Below are positions 1-7,281 of a stretch of DNA of 19,478 nt, piece by piece (positions within the stretch are counted from its first letter, which is position 1; each line of letters begins with the position of its first letter). The translations under genes were made by a program, and so were the position numbers. The notes under the pieces were generated by a model that was not told the DNA's origin, made no database searches, and saw only the letters and a list, made by a program, of their open reading frames with translations. This DNA comes from DATEHG01 sp041691295 (lineage in GTDB: Bacteria > Gemmatimonadota > Gemmatimonadetes > Gemmatimonadales > GWC2-71-9): the NCBI GenBank assembly GCA_041691295.1, contig JBEPVA010000056.1:1-19478 (forward strand). The letters run 5' to 3'.

Positions 1-268
1 GCCCTGAGGTGTGTTCAGAGAGAATAACGGCCCAGAGGCCGTCGATGGCCGATGAGCCGGACTGGCGCAGGGCCGCCATCCGGCGGTCCTGGCGATCGGT
101 GCGAAGCTGAGCTGCCACCGCCCCCAGCAGCGCGTTTCTGGTGCCGTGGTGGTAGGCCACCAGCCCCTTGGCACAGTTTGCCCGCGCGGCAACCCGATCC
201 AGCGTCCAGCTAGAGTGGCCCAGTTCAATGAGCAGCGACTTAGCGTGATCGGCGATAGCTAATTTCAT
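1..268 (-). CDS. TetR/AcrR-family transcriptional regulator (partial, C-terminus off the left edge)
   Basis: Read leftward from an ATG at 268-266, the frame stays open for 89 codons to the window edge. The N-terminal part looks like a TetR DNA-binding domain: a first helix ending in a Leu-Leu-x-Glu-Leu-Gly turn, then the helix-turn-helix around WTLDRVAARANCAKGLVAYH (about residues 20-39), followed by the usual leucine/alanine-rich helix. TetR proteins are dimeric repressors whose C-terminal half binds a ligand; that half is outside the window, so the ligand is unknown. No in-frame start lies upstream within the AT-rich leader, and there is no Shine-Dalgarno sequence. A perfect palindrome in its own promoter suggests autorepression (inference). 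The AT-rich promoter contrasts with the GC-rich surroundings. Confidence 0.8.
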   Translation of the reverse strand, partial: MKLAIADHAKSLLIELGHSSWTLDRVAARANCAKGLVAYHHGTRNALLGAVAAQLRTDRQDRRMAALRQSGSSAIDGLWAVILSEHTSG

Positions 269-273
269 ATTTG

Positions 274-285
274 GTAATGTATTAC
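274..285. repeat. Short inverted repeat over the TetR -10 region
   Basis: GTAAT-GT-ATTAC has perfect 5-base arms around a 2-base centre. It overlaps most of the -10 hexamer and extends to the predicted start site. It could be a second, weaker operator half-site pair next to the 14-bp palindrome, or chance symmetry in an AT-rich promoter. Confidence 0.35.
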
Positions 286-309
286 AGTATTGACTGACTG
301 TACAGTCAA
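281..309 (-). promoter_or_regulatory. Sigma70-type promoter of the TetR-family gene
   Basis: On the minus strand, TTGACT (309-304) and TGTAAT (286-281) are separated by exactly 17 bases, a close match to the housekeeping -35/-10 consensus. A start site about seven bases past the -10 would lie near 274, only about six bases before the ATG at 268, so the transcript would be almost leaderless. This agrees with the missing Shine-Dalgarno sequence. Start-site placement is inferred. Confidence 0.65.
295..308. promoter_or_regulatory. Probable TetR operator: perfect 14-bp palindrome
   Basis: TGACTGTACAGTCA reads identically on both strands and covers most of the -35 hexamer of the TetR-family promoter. 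TetR-family dimers typically bind such palindromes beside their own gene, so binding here would block polymerase. That this protein binds this site is inferred from position. Confidence 0.6.
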
Positions 310-444
310 CATCGATTTTTCTGATTCATGTCAAAGCCATGTGGCAGCCACGATTGCCTCGCTCGTCTTCATCGCGTAGGGAGGGCCCTGAGTAACCGAA
401 GTTCCCCCCTGAAACCCCCGGTCGAGGCGTTTCGTACTCCCACT

Positions 445-906
445 ATGCCCGAACAAGCCACCGCACCCGCCGCCCCGCAGGGTTCCGTCTTCTCGCCGCT
501 CGCCAAGGCCCTGTTGGACGGGTTCAGCGAGGGCGTTGTCGTATTCGACGCCTCGGGGAAAGTTCTCTACGCCAACCACCAGGCCCGCGAGGCCGTCTCC
601 ACCATGTCCGAGCCCGGTGATGATGCCGGCTCGCTGCTGCCTCGTCTGGCAGCCATGGGTGGCCGTCTCCGCCCGCTGCGGGTCGGCGGTCTCGAGCTCG
701 GGGAAGCAATGTTCATCCCCGGGCTCGAAGGCCCCACGACCCTGGCCCAGCGGGAAAAAGACGCCATTGTCAGAACGCTGGATGCCAACAACTGGAAGCT
801 GGCCGAAACGGCTCGCCACCTGGGGATCAGCCGTACGACGCTCTGGCGCCGGCTCAAGGCTTATGGCCTCCACCGGGATGGCAGGACCAAGTGGGCTGAG
901 GTCTGA
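445..906 (+). CDS. PAS-like sensor protein with C-terminal Fis-type helix-turn-helix
   Basis: A 153-residue protein. Residues about 13-60 resemble a small PAS domain (an FSEGVVVFDASGKVLYAN core, as in PAS signal sensors). The C-terminal 40 residues are a Fis/NtrC-type helix-turn-helix (LAETARHLGISRTTLWRRLK), preceded by the usual ALxxxxxN-like helix. The AAA+ sigma54-activator module normally found between such domains is absent. It probably acts as a small DNA-binding regulator or partner of an enhancer-binding protein; target and ligand are unknown. The frame is open from an ATG at 328, but third-codon-position GC rises clearly only after 445 and the extra 39 residues look non-coding, so 445 is preferred. 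There is no evident Shine-Dalgarno. It ends 28 bases before an intrinsic terminator. Confidence 0.7.
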   Translation: MPEQATAPAAPQGSVFSPLAKALLDGFSEGVVVFDASGKVLYANHQAREAVSTMSEPGDDAGSLLPRLAAMGGRLRPLRVGGLELGEAMFIPGLEGPTTLAQREKDAIVRTLDANNWKLAETARHLGISRTTLWRRLKAYGLHRDGRTKWAEV

Positions 907-933
907 GACCGCGAGCAAATGATTGAGAGATCC

Positions 934-970
934 AACGCCGGCCTCCTGATGGATGGCCGGCGTTTTTGTT
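934..970 (+). terminator. Rho-independent terminator of the PAS-Fis gene
   Basis: A perfect 10-bp stem, AACGCCGGCC (934-943) with GGCCGGCGTT (955-964), encloses an 11-base loop and runs directly into a T-rich stretch (TTTTTGTT). It separates the PAS-Fis gene from the two-component system that follows. Confidence 0.85.
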
Positions 971-999
971 GGGTGGCTTACCCCCGGCGCCTGACCGGT

Positions 1000-1005
1000 G
1001 ATACT
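1000..1005 (+). promoter_or_regulatory. Candidate -10 element for a leaderless histidine kinase transcript
   Basis: TGATACT (999-1005) contains an acceptable -10 hexamer, GATACT. Seven bases separate it from the ATG at 1013, so transcription would start at or one base before the start codon. No good -35 hexamer is seen, and there is no properly spaced Shine-Dalgarno. Confidence 0.35.
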
Positions 1006-1012
1006 CTGAGGC

Positions 1013-2674
1013 ATGACGCGAGCATCGCTCACCACCCGACCGAGCCGGGCTTCGATCCTGGCACTGCTGCTGGTCGCGACCCTCTCGCTGGCCGGCCTGC
1101 TTGGGTACGAAGCCATTCTTGCCACTCAATCCCGTCGGGTAACTGCCGAACGAACGGTCCATGACTATGCCACGATCGCGGGGTGGGAACTCGCCGCGCG
1201 GACCGAAGCTGAGCTGACCCGAAGACTTGAACGATCGCTGGACCAGGTGACCGGAGGTCTGGCTGGGTCGCCGTATGACCGCCTGCCTCCGGTCGCCATG
1301 TTCGCAGCGACGCTGGACAGCGCTGATCGCTGCAGCCCCGGTGCGGCGACGATTGCGCCGCTATCGTTCCGGCTCGATCTGCGCGACCAGACCCTGGTCA
1401 CCCAGCCTTTTGAGCCGCCTGGGGCACGGTTGGCCTGGCTCAGGGACACCGTTCTGGCGGATGCGCGGCAGCCCGGGAGGGGCGGCGTTCGGTATCGCGT
1501 CGTGTGGGGTACCGGGGCCTGGTCAGATCTCGGAATCGGCTACGGCCTCCGGGCAGCGCAATCCGGCGCGTCGGCGATTCCAGGAGCGGCGATCGCGGCG
1601 TATGGCGTACTGACTTGCCGGGCCGCGCTGGCGGTGCCCATGCTCAAACAGGTGATGGCGGGTCCGCCGCTGCTGCCATCACCATTGCTGGCGGGAATGC
1701 CCAATGACTCTCTGGTGGCAGTAGCGCTCACCGGGCCGGCCGGAGATACGCTGTACCAGTCGTTCTCCGTCGAGCGCTCTCCATTCGAGGCGGTGACGAC
1801 CCTCGGAAGTGGATCGGGTCCGGTGATCCGGATGGCGCTCCGGCGTGCCGCCATCGAGCGGCTGGCGGTCACTCCTCCCCAGCCAGTGCGACTGCCCATC
1901 CTGATCGGATTGCTGGTCCTCAGTGGCAGCCTGGCGGTGGTCGGCGTCCTGCAACTGCGGCGGGAACATGAACTGGCCAGACTCCGGGCCGATTTTACCT
2001 CCAGTGTCTCCCATGAACTGCGAACGCCTCTGGCGCAGATCCTGTTGTTCGGCGAAACACTCAGCCTCGGGCGCACCCGCTCCGAGGAGGAGCGGCACCA
2101 AGCCGCCGGGACCATCGTGCGGGAGGCACGGCGGCTGATGCATATGGTCGAGAATGTGCTGCACCTGGCCCGACTTGAACGCGGCGTGCCGGCCGTGCAT
2201 CCCTCACCGGTACTGCTGGCGCCGGAGCTGCGCCGGATCGTGGCCGACTTCCAGCGGTTGCCGGCCGGCGCCGAGGTGCCGCTCATGCTGGCGCTCGACG
2301 AAACTGTCACCGCCAATGTGGATCTCGATGTCCTGCGCCAAATCGTGCTCAACCTGCTCGAGAATGCCGTCAAGTACGGCTCCGGCACCAGGGTGACCGT
2401 TGGCCTTGAGCAGGGTGGGGCTGACGCGCGGATCTGGGTGGAGGATCGGGGCAGTGGCATAGCGGAGGGCGACCTGGAGCGGATCTGGCATCCGTTTACT
2501 CGGGGCATTGCCAGCCAGAGCAGCCAGCAGGGTGGCAGCGGGATCGGGCTGGCGGTAGTCCGGGCACTGGCGGAGGCGCATGGCGGCAGCGCAACGGCGA
2601 GCAACCGGGAACCCGGCTGCCGGTTCACCGTATCGCTGCCCATCGCTCCCGATGAAAGTGGAACGACCGGATGA
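1013..2674 (+). CDS. Membrane sensor histidine kinase
   Basis: A 553-residue kinase. A first membrane helix (about 14-32) and a second (about 294-314) bracket a roughly 260-residue extracytoplasmic sensor region with no recognisable fold. No HAMP linker is evident: the second helix passes through a short charged stretch straight into the HisKA dimerisation domain, with phospho-acceptor His334 in SHELRTP. The catalytic ATPase domain has the N box (NLLENAVKYG, Asn447/Asn451), the G1 box (EDRGSGI, Asp478), an F-box-like WHPFTRG and the G2 box (GGSGIGLAV, 507-515). It should autophosphorylate and pass phosphate to the response regulator whose ATG overlaps its TGA (ATGA at 2671-2674), so the pair is translationally coupled. 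The signal is unknown. No genes that are obvious targets flank the pair, apart possibly from the downstream permease. Confidence 0.93.
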   Translation: MTRASLTTRPSRASILALLLVATLSLAGLLGYEAILATQSRRVTAERTVHDYATIAGWELAARTEAELTRRLERSLDQVTGGLAGSPYDRLPPVAMFAATLDSADRCSPGAATIAPLSFRLDLRDQTLVTQPFEPPGARLAWLRDTVLADARQPGRGGVRYRVVWGTGAWSDLGIGYGLRAAQSGASAIPGAAIAAYGVLTCRAALAVPMLKQVMAGPPLLPSPLLAGMPNDSLVAVALTGPAGDTLYQSFSVERSPFEAVTTLGSGSGPVIRMALRRAAIERLAVTPPQPVRLPILIGLLVLSGSLAVVGVLQLRREHELARLRADFTSSVSHELRTPLAQILLFGETLSLGRTRSEEERHQAAGTIVREARRLMHMVENVLHLARLERGVPAVHPSPVLLAPELRRIVADFQRLPAGAEVPLMLALDETVTANVDLDVLRQIVLNLLENAVKYGSGTRVTVGLEQGGADARIWVEDRGSGIAEGDLERIWHPFTRGIASQSSQQGGSGIGLAVVRALAEAHGGSATASNREPGCRFTVSLPIAPDESGTTG

Positions 2675-3369
2675 GCCGCATTCTGGTCATCGAAGACAAC
2701 GTCACCCTGGCCCAGGGCCTCAAACACAATCTCGAGTTTGAGGGGCATGCGGTGACCACCGCGGGCACGGCGGCCGAGGGGACTGCTGCCGCCCTCACCG
2801 GCTCCGCCGACCTGATCATTCTCGACCTGATGCTGCCGGACGGTCACGGCCAGCGACTGCTGCGCGACCTTCGTGATCATGGCATCACGACGCCGGTGCT
2901 GGTGCTGACCGCGTTGGCGGACGAGGCCGACAAGGTCAGAGGGTTCCGGGCCGGCGCCGATGACTACGTCACCAAGCCGTTCGGACTGATGGAGCTGATC
3001 GCGAGAGTTGAGGCAATTCTCCGGCGGGGACGGCGTGCCGATTCCGCGACGGATGTCCGCCCGATACGGTTTGGCCCTGTGCGGATCGATCCTCGAACCC
3101 GGGTGGTGACCCGGGGCGACGCGCCAGTCAGTCTCCGGCCGCGGGAATACGAACTGCTGATGGCCCTGGCCCGGCGCAATGGTGAACTGGTGGTGCGTCT
3201 CGATCTGCTGCGCGAAGTCTGGGGTTACCAGGATGAAGTGCAAAGCCGGACTGTCGATACCCACATCGCGGAGCTGCGCCGAAAACTTGAAGCCGACCCG
3301 GCCAGTCCTCAGTACCTGCTCACCGTGCGTAAAGCGGGCTACCGGCTGGTGCTCGACGAAACCAGCTGA
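2671..3369 (+). CDS. OmpR/PhoB-family response regulator
   Basis: A 232-residue two-domain regulator. The receiver domain (1-118) has the acidic pair Glu8/Asp9, phospho-acceptor Asp52 (LDLMLPDGHG), Thr80 and Lys102 (TKPF). The C-terminal winged-helix domain (about 135-228) shows the OmpR hallmarks LRPREYELL, VWGY and RTVDTHIAELRRKLE, ending in the KAGYRL turn. All residues needed for phosphorylation are present, so it should be the active partner of the kinase encoded just upstream with a 4-base overlap. The DNA targets are not identifiable from the window. The 94-base gap to the amino acid permease has no strong terminator, so readthrough or regulation of that gene is possible. Confidence 0.95.
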   Translation: MSRILVIEDNVTLAQGLKHNLEFEGHAVTTAGTAAEGTAAALTGSADLIILDLMLPDGHGQRLLRDLRDHGITTPVLVLTALADEADKVRGFRAGADDYVTKPFGLMELIARVEAILRRGRRADSATDVRPIRFGPVRIDPRTRVVTRGDAPVSLRPREYELLMALARRNGELVVRLDLLREVWGYQDEVQSRTVDTHIAELRRKLEADPASPQYLLTVRKAGYRLVLDETS

Positions 3370-3454
3370 GCATCACGACCCCCCTGACCATTCCCTGACA
3401 TAACCCGGACCCCCCGTGCGGCGGGGATTTCCCACCTTGGGATATCCACCAGCC

Positions 3455-3461
3455 GGAGGGG
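3455..3461 (+). promoter_or_regulatory. Shine-Dalgarno sequence fixing the permease start
   Basis: GGAGGGG lies just upstream of the ATG at 3464. It is the clearest ribosome-binding site in the window and argues for this start over the in-frame GTG at 3416, whose extra 16 codons show no protein-like features. Confidence 0.75.
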
Positions 3462-3463
3462 TC

Positions 3464-4933
3464 ATGAGTCTGCTCACCCGCAAGTCAATCGCACGGTTCC
3501 AGGCCGAAGGCCGGGCCGGGACGCTGACCCGTGCGCTGGGACCGCTGCAGCTCACCGCACTCGGCATCGGTTCGGTCATCGGGACCGGGATCTTCGTGAT
3601 GACCGGAACGGCCGCCTCGCTGCACGCCGGACCGGCGCTGCTCCTGTCGATGCTGATTGCCGCGACCGGGTGTGCGCTGGCCGGGCTGTGCTACGCCGAG
3701 CTGGCGTCGATGATACCGGTGGCGGGGAGCGCGTACACGTACGCGTATGCCACCAGCGGAGAGCTGATGGCGTGGATCATTGGCTGGGACCTGATTCTGG
3801 AATACGCTCTGGCCACCGCCACGGTGGCGGTCGGATGGTCCGGCTACTTCAACAGCCTGATGGATGACTTCGGGCTGTCGCTGCCGGCCTGGCTGACTGG
3901 GCCGCCTGGCACGACCGTCATGGGCGCCAATGGGGTCCAGGTGGCCGGCGTATTCAATCTGCCGGCGGCGTTGATCGTGTTCGTGGTGGTGGCGCTGCTG
4001 GTGATCGGGATTCGGCAATCGGCCTCGACCAACACCGTTCTGGTGGTGGTCAAGGTGGCGGTGCTGGTCGTGTTTGTCGTCGCTGGTGCGTCGTACGTCA
4101 ACCGGGCCAACCTGACCCCCTTCATTCCGCCAAACCGGGGGGTGTTCGGCGAGTTCGGCTGGAGCGGGATTCTGCGGGGCGCGGCGGTGATGTTCTTCGC
4201 GTATATCGGATTCGACGCAGTGTCCACCGCGGCACAGGAGGCCCGAAATCCGCAGCGGGACGTTCCGCTCGGAATGCTGGCCTCGCTGGCCATCTGTACG
4301 GTCATCTATCTCTCGGTTGCCACGGTTCTCCTGGGGATTGTGCCCTACACCCGGCTCAACGTGGCCGACCCGCTGGCCGTCGGGATCGATGCCACGGGCA
4401 TGCGGTGGTTGAGTCCGGTCATCAAGGTCAGCGCACTGTTCGGGCTGTTCAGCACCATGCTGGTGCAGCTGCTGGCCCAGACCCGGATCTTCTTTTCCAT
4501 GAGCCGTGACGGGCTGTTGCCCGAGCCGTTCGGCCGGGTGCATCCGCGGTGGCGGACGCCGCACATCAGCACCGTGCTGACCGGGACGGTCGTGGCGCTG
4601 GCGGCGGGACTGTTGCCGATCGGATTGCTGGGGCAGCTGGTCAGCATGGGGACGCTGCTGGCATTCGTGCTGGTCTGCATCGGGATCATCATCCTGCGGA
4701 AAACCGCACCCGACATTCATCGTCCATTTCGCACCCCCTGGGTGCCGGGGGTTCCGGTGGCGGGGGCGCTGTTCTGCCTGGTCCAGATGGTGAGCCTGCC
4801 GATCTCGACCTGGCTCCGGCTGGTGATCTGGCTGGCGGTCGGGATGGCGGTCTATCTGGGATATGGCCGGAGGAGGGCGGCAACATTCCGGAACTCAGCC
4901 GATCTGGCGCTGGGAGTGACCGAGACGAACTGA
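3464..4933 (+). CDS. APC-superfamily amino acid permease (cationic amino acid transporter type)
   Basis: A 489-residue inner-membrane protein with about 12-14 hydrophobic helices. A short cytoplasmic N-terminus (LTRKSIARFQAEGR) leads to the first-helix signature GIGSVIGTGIFVMTG, the broken helix that binds the substrate backbone in APC transporters. The next segments (CYAELASMIPVAGSAYTYAY and GWDLILEYALA) and the loop FAYIGFDAVSTAAQEARNPQ are typical of the CAT/SLC7-like bacterial subfamily. It probably imports amino acids by proton-coupled symport; the exact substrate cannot be read from sequence. Length matches the bacterial family. It follows the two-component system by 94 bases on the same strand and could be under its control (inference only). 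Confidence 0.9.
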   Translation: MSLLTRKSIARFQAEGRAGTLTRALGPLQLTALGIGSVIGTGIFVMTGTAASLHAGPALLLSMLIAATGCALAGLCYAELASMIPVAGSAYTYAYATSGELMAWIIGWDLILEYALATATVAVGWSGYFNSLMDDFGLSLPAWLTGPPGTTVMGANGVQVAGVFNLPAALIVFVVVALLVIGIRQSASTNTVLVVVKVAVLVVFVVAGASYVNRANLTPFIPPNRGVFGEFGWSGILRGAAVMFFAYIGFDAVSTAAQEARNPQRDVPLGMLASLAICTVIYLSVATVLLGIVPYTRLNVADPLAVGIDATGMRWLSPVIKVSALFGLFSTMLVQLLAQTRIFFSMSRDGLLPEPFGRVHPRWRTPHISTVLTGTVVALAAGLLPIGLLGQLVSMGTLLAFVLVCIGIIILRKTAPDIHRPFRTPWVPGVPVAGALFCLVQMVSLPISTWLRLVIWLAVGMAVYLGYGRRRAATFRNSADLALGVTETN

Positions 4934-4984
4934 AACATCGAAGGGATCGTCGCCGTCTGAAACGCACTGCTCCAACCGGCCTGC

Positions 4985-7216
4985 GTGGCCGGCGAAGGCC
5001 TCCGTTTCCTGACCCGGTCGATGCTAATCCCCCTGCTGTGTCTGCTGAGCTGTGCCCCGGCTTCGGTGCCTGACACCCTGCCCACGTTTGCCGACGCCGC
5101 CACTCGTGACCTGGTGATGCGCGGGATCATCCGACACGCAGCCCAGGACACCCTGGTGGCAGACTACCAGGCCCGGTTCCGGTACCGATTGTCATTCGGG
5201 CTCGGCAAGCGGGTATGGGAGCGGGTGCTGACGGCAGCAGTCGAAGAGCAGGAAGGCCAGGTTGAGTGGCAGCGACCCAACGACCTCAAGGTCGAGATCC
5301 AGGGCCGCCGCTCCGAGGCCAGGCGGGCCGAACTCGATCTCAAGTCGATCTTCGACCGGCCATGGTTCGTACCACGGCAGGTCGGGGATTCGGTCCGGGC
5401 CTTCGGGCAGGACTTTCCGCAGCGAGCCGCCCTCCATCCACTGGCCGCCGACGGGCCGGTCTGGTATCGCTATGCCATCATCGACAGCGTGACGGTGCGG
5501 GATCCGACCGGCATCGAGGTCCGGTTGCGCGCAGTCCAGGTGGTGCCCGTGCGGCCGGGTGGTGCCCTGGTGGCCGGTACGCTGTGGTTCGACATCGCCA
5601 CCGCAGAAGTCGTTCGCTTTTCCTTCCGGTTTCTCGGCGGCCAGATCTGGGTTGATCCCGACAGCCCCACCCACGATGACAGCACCGATGCTCGGCGGGC
5701 CAATGGGATCATCAGCCGGATTCTCACCCTGAACGCCGACCTGCAGTACGCCCTGCAGGAGGGCAAATACTGGATGCCCTACCGCCAGATTCTGAGTGGA
5801 CGGGTGGAGGTGCCGTTCATCGGCAACCTGGTCATCCCGTTCGAGAGCGAGACGCACTTCGAGGAGTACAGGATCAACAGCGGCAAGACCATCGCCTTTA
5901 CGGTGCCGCTCGGGGACTCGACGCTCAGTGCCGACAGTGCGAGAGCGCTGCAGCAGGCCCGGCGCGATTCGATCCGGACTGAGCGGCGGCACCGGGGGCG
6001 CAGCGGTGAGGAGGAGCCGGATACGATGAGCGGGCGGGAGTGGGCCGGGCGCTGGTCCAATGGCCGCTACGAAATGCACCGGGCGCCGGAGGATTCGCTG
6101 GCCCGCTACACCGGCTGGGGTGATTCGCTGGTGATGGAGCGCGACTCCCATGACGACGAGCGGATCCGGAAGGTCGAGGGAGACCTGGCCGGCCTGGTCG
6201 ACCGGCTGCCCGAGGATATTTCCGGTGTGCCGAGGAAGGGAATTCCGCTGGAGCAGTTCGCCAATATCGTGCGGTTCAACCGGGTGCAGGGAGTTTCACT
6301 CGGGCTCGACTACCGGTGGCGGCCGAACGGCTGGGCGTTCAGCCGATTCGATGTCGGAGCCAGGTTCGGCCTGGCCGACGGGCGACCGCTGGGTCATCTC
6401 AGTCTGGTTCGTGACGCTCCGGGCGGAAAACTCGGCTTGACGGCATTCCGCGATGTGGTCGAGGCTGATCCGTTTTCCCACGGACGCAGCTTTGCCAACA
6501 GCTTCAACGCCGGGTTCAGCGCGCATGATGAGGCCGACTATTTCCTGGCCACCGGGGCGCGCCTCGATTTCCAGCGTTCACTCGGCCGGGGTGTTGACTG
6601 GAGTCTGGGTGGCGGAATCGAGTGGCAGCGGAGTATCGCCGCGATCGCGCACTCGCCGATCAACGACCTGCTGGGCGGCGATGGAACATTCCCGGACAAT
6701 CCGGCGGTGACCGACGGGACGTTCTTCGTCGCCGCGAGCCGGCTGGATGGCAACCTGGGGTGGGCTCGGTGGTCACTCGGGGTGGATGGGCTGGCCGGCA
6801 AGGAGGGCAGCGGGGCCAGGCTGTATGGCCAGTGGGTTCAGAGGATCGGCGGCAAGAAAGGGGCGTCGCTGCGGCTGCACACCGGCCTTTCGTCGAGCGA
6901 TGATATCTCGCAGCTGGCATTCCGGGCCGGCGGACTCGAGAGTGTCCGGGGCTTCGACTACGGCGCTGAGCGGGGTCAGGCCTATTGGGCGCTGCAAAGC
7001 GATGTCAGTCCCATCAAGGGCACGTTTCATCCTGTCTTCTTCCTCGATGCCGGTCAGGCCGCCGGGCCCGCTGATCTGGGCAGTACCAGAGTCCTGGTCG
7101 GCGGCGGTGTCGGATTCTCGCTGCTCGACGGACTGGTCCGCTTCGACTTCAGCCATCCGATCACGCCGGGGGGTGGCGGCCTCCGATTCGACCTGGCTAT
7201 CAGGGCCGTGCGCTGA
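4985..7216 (+). CDS. Large surface protein with Omp85-like C-terminal beta-barrel and lipoprotein-type signal
   Basis: A 743-residue exported protein. From the GTG at 4985, the signal has a basic n-region (Arg7, Arg11), a short hydrophobic core and a lipobox LLSC with Cys23. An ATG at 5021 leaves only ten uncharged residues before the cysteine, so the GTG is preferred although no Shine-Dalgarno is seen. Residues about 30-330 form a beta-rich region, recalling the N-terminal part of DUF5686-type surface proteins. A charged, low-complexity linker rich in Arg/Ser/Glu follows (about 330-420). The C-terminal part (about 430-743) has alternating amphipathic strands, a VRGF motif like that of loop L6 in Omp85/FhaC/BamA barrels (SVRGFDYGAERGQAYW), then the final strands FFLDAGQ and FDFSHPI. 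An outer-membrane assembly or export role is plausible but unproven. It stands alone between the permease and a small lipoprotein gene. Confidence 0.7.
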   Translation: MAGEGLRFLTRSMLIPLLCLLSCAPASVPDTLPTFADAATRDLVMRGIIRHAAQDTLVADYQARFRYRLSFGLGKRVWERVLTAAVEEQEGQVEWQRPNDLKVEIQGRRSEARRAELDLKSIFDRPWFVPRQVGDSVRAFGQDFPQRAALHPLAADGPVWYRYAIIDSVTVRDPTGIEVRLRAVQVVPVRPGGALVAGTLWFDIATAEVVRFSFRFLGGQIWVDPDSPTHDDSTDARRANGIISRILTLNADLQYALQEGKYWMPYRQILSGRVEVPFIGNLVIPFESETHFEEYRINSGKTIAFTVPLGDSTLSADSARALQQARRDSIRTERRHRGRSGEEEPDTMSGREWAGRWSNGRYEMHRAPEDSLARYTGWGDSLVMERDSHDDERIRKVEGDLAGLVDRLPEDISGVPRKGIPLEQFANIVRFNRVQGVSLGLDYRWRPNGWAFSRFDVGARFGLADGRPLGHLSLVRDAPGGKLGLTAFRDVVEADPFSHGRSFANSFNAGFSAHDEADYFLATGARLDFQRSLGRGVDWSLGGGIEWQRSIAAIAHSPINDLLGGDGTFPDNPAVTDGTFFVAASRLDGNLGWARWSLGVDGLAGKEGSGARLYGQWVQRIGGKKGASLRLHTGLSSSDDISQLAFRAGGLESVRGFDYGAERGQAYWALQSDVSPIKGTFHPVFFLDAGQAAGPADLGSTRVLVGGGVGFSLLDGLVRFDFSHPITPGGGGLRFDLAIRAVR

Positions 7217-7221
7217 CGGCT

Positions 7222-7235
7222 CGTCCTGCAGGACG
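7222..7235. repeat. Perfect 14-bp palindrome after the barrel protein gene
   Basis: CGTCCTGCAGGACG starts six bases after the stop codon of the barrel protein. It has no T-run, so it is not a typical intrinsic terminator. It may act as an operator for the next gene, whose candidate -10 lies 35 bases further on, or as an RNA 3' end structure. Confidence 0.4.
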
Positions 7236-7269
7236 GCTGACGGGCCTAGGGGTTCGACGACTGTCCGTC

Positions 7270-7275
7270 TAGTTT
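7270..7275 (+). promoter_or_regulatory. Candidate -10 element for the small lipoprotein gene (leaderless)
   Basis: TAGTTT fits a TANNNT -10 and six bases separate it from the ATG at 7282, which would place transcription start on the start codon. No Shine-Dalgarno sequence precedes the ATG, and no convincing -35 is seen. Confidence 0.35.
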
Positions 7276-7281
7276 TCCCCC

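Noticed and set aside
328..444. N-terminal extension of the PAS-Fis gene from the ATG at 328
   Set aside because: Third-position GC is clearly lower than after 445 and the 39 residues show no domain. A weak promoter-like GATTTT near 314 keeps the alternative open.
1540..3264. Long minus-strand open frame (574 codons) opposite the histidine kinase and response regulator
   Set aside because: It lies antisense to two genes with full kinase and receiver motifs. Its translation is rich in Arg, Ser, Pro and Thr with no domain, as expected for a GC-rich shadow frame.
3412..3426. CCCCG/CGGGG hairpin between the response regulator and permease genes
   Set aside because: A five-pair stem with no T-run in a C/G-rich stretch is expected by chance.
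3485..4720. Minus-strand open frame (411 codons) opposite the permease
   Set aside because: The product is hydrophilic, His/Gln/Arg-rich and repetitive with no motif, a complement of the codons of transmembrane helices.
4976..4992. CCGGCC/GGCCGG stem overlapping the barrel-protein GTG
   Set aside because: Six pairs of GC-rich symmetry without a T-run; it could affect start use, but as a terminator it is unsupported.
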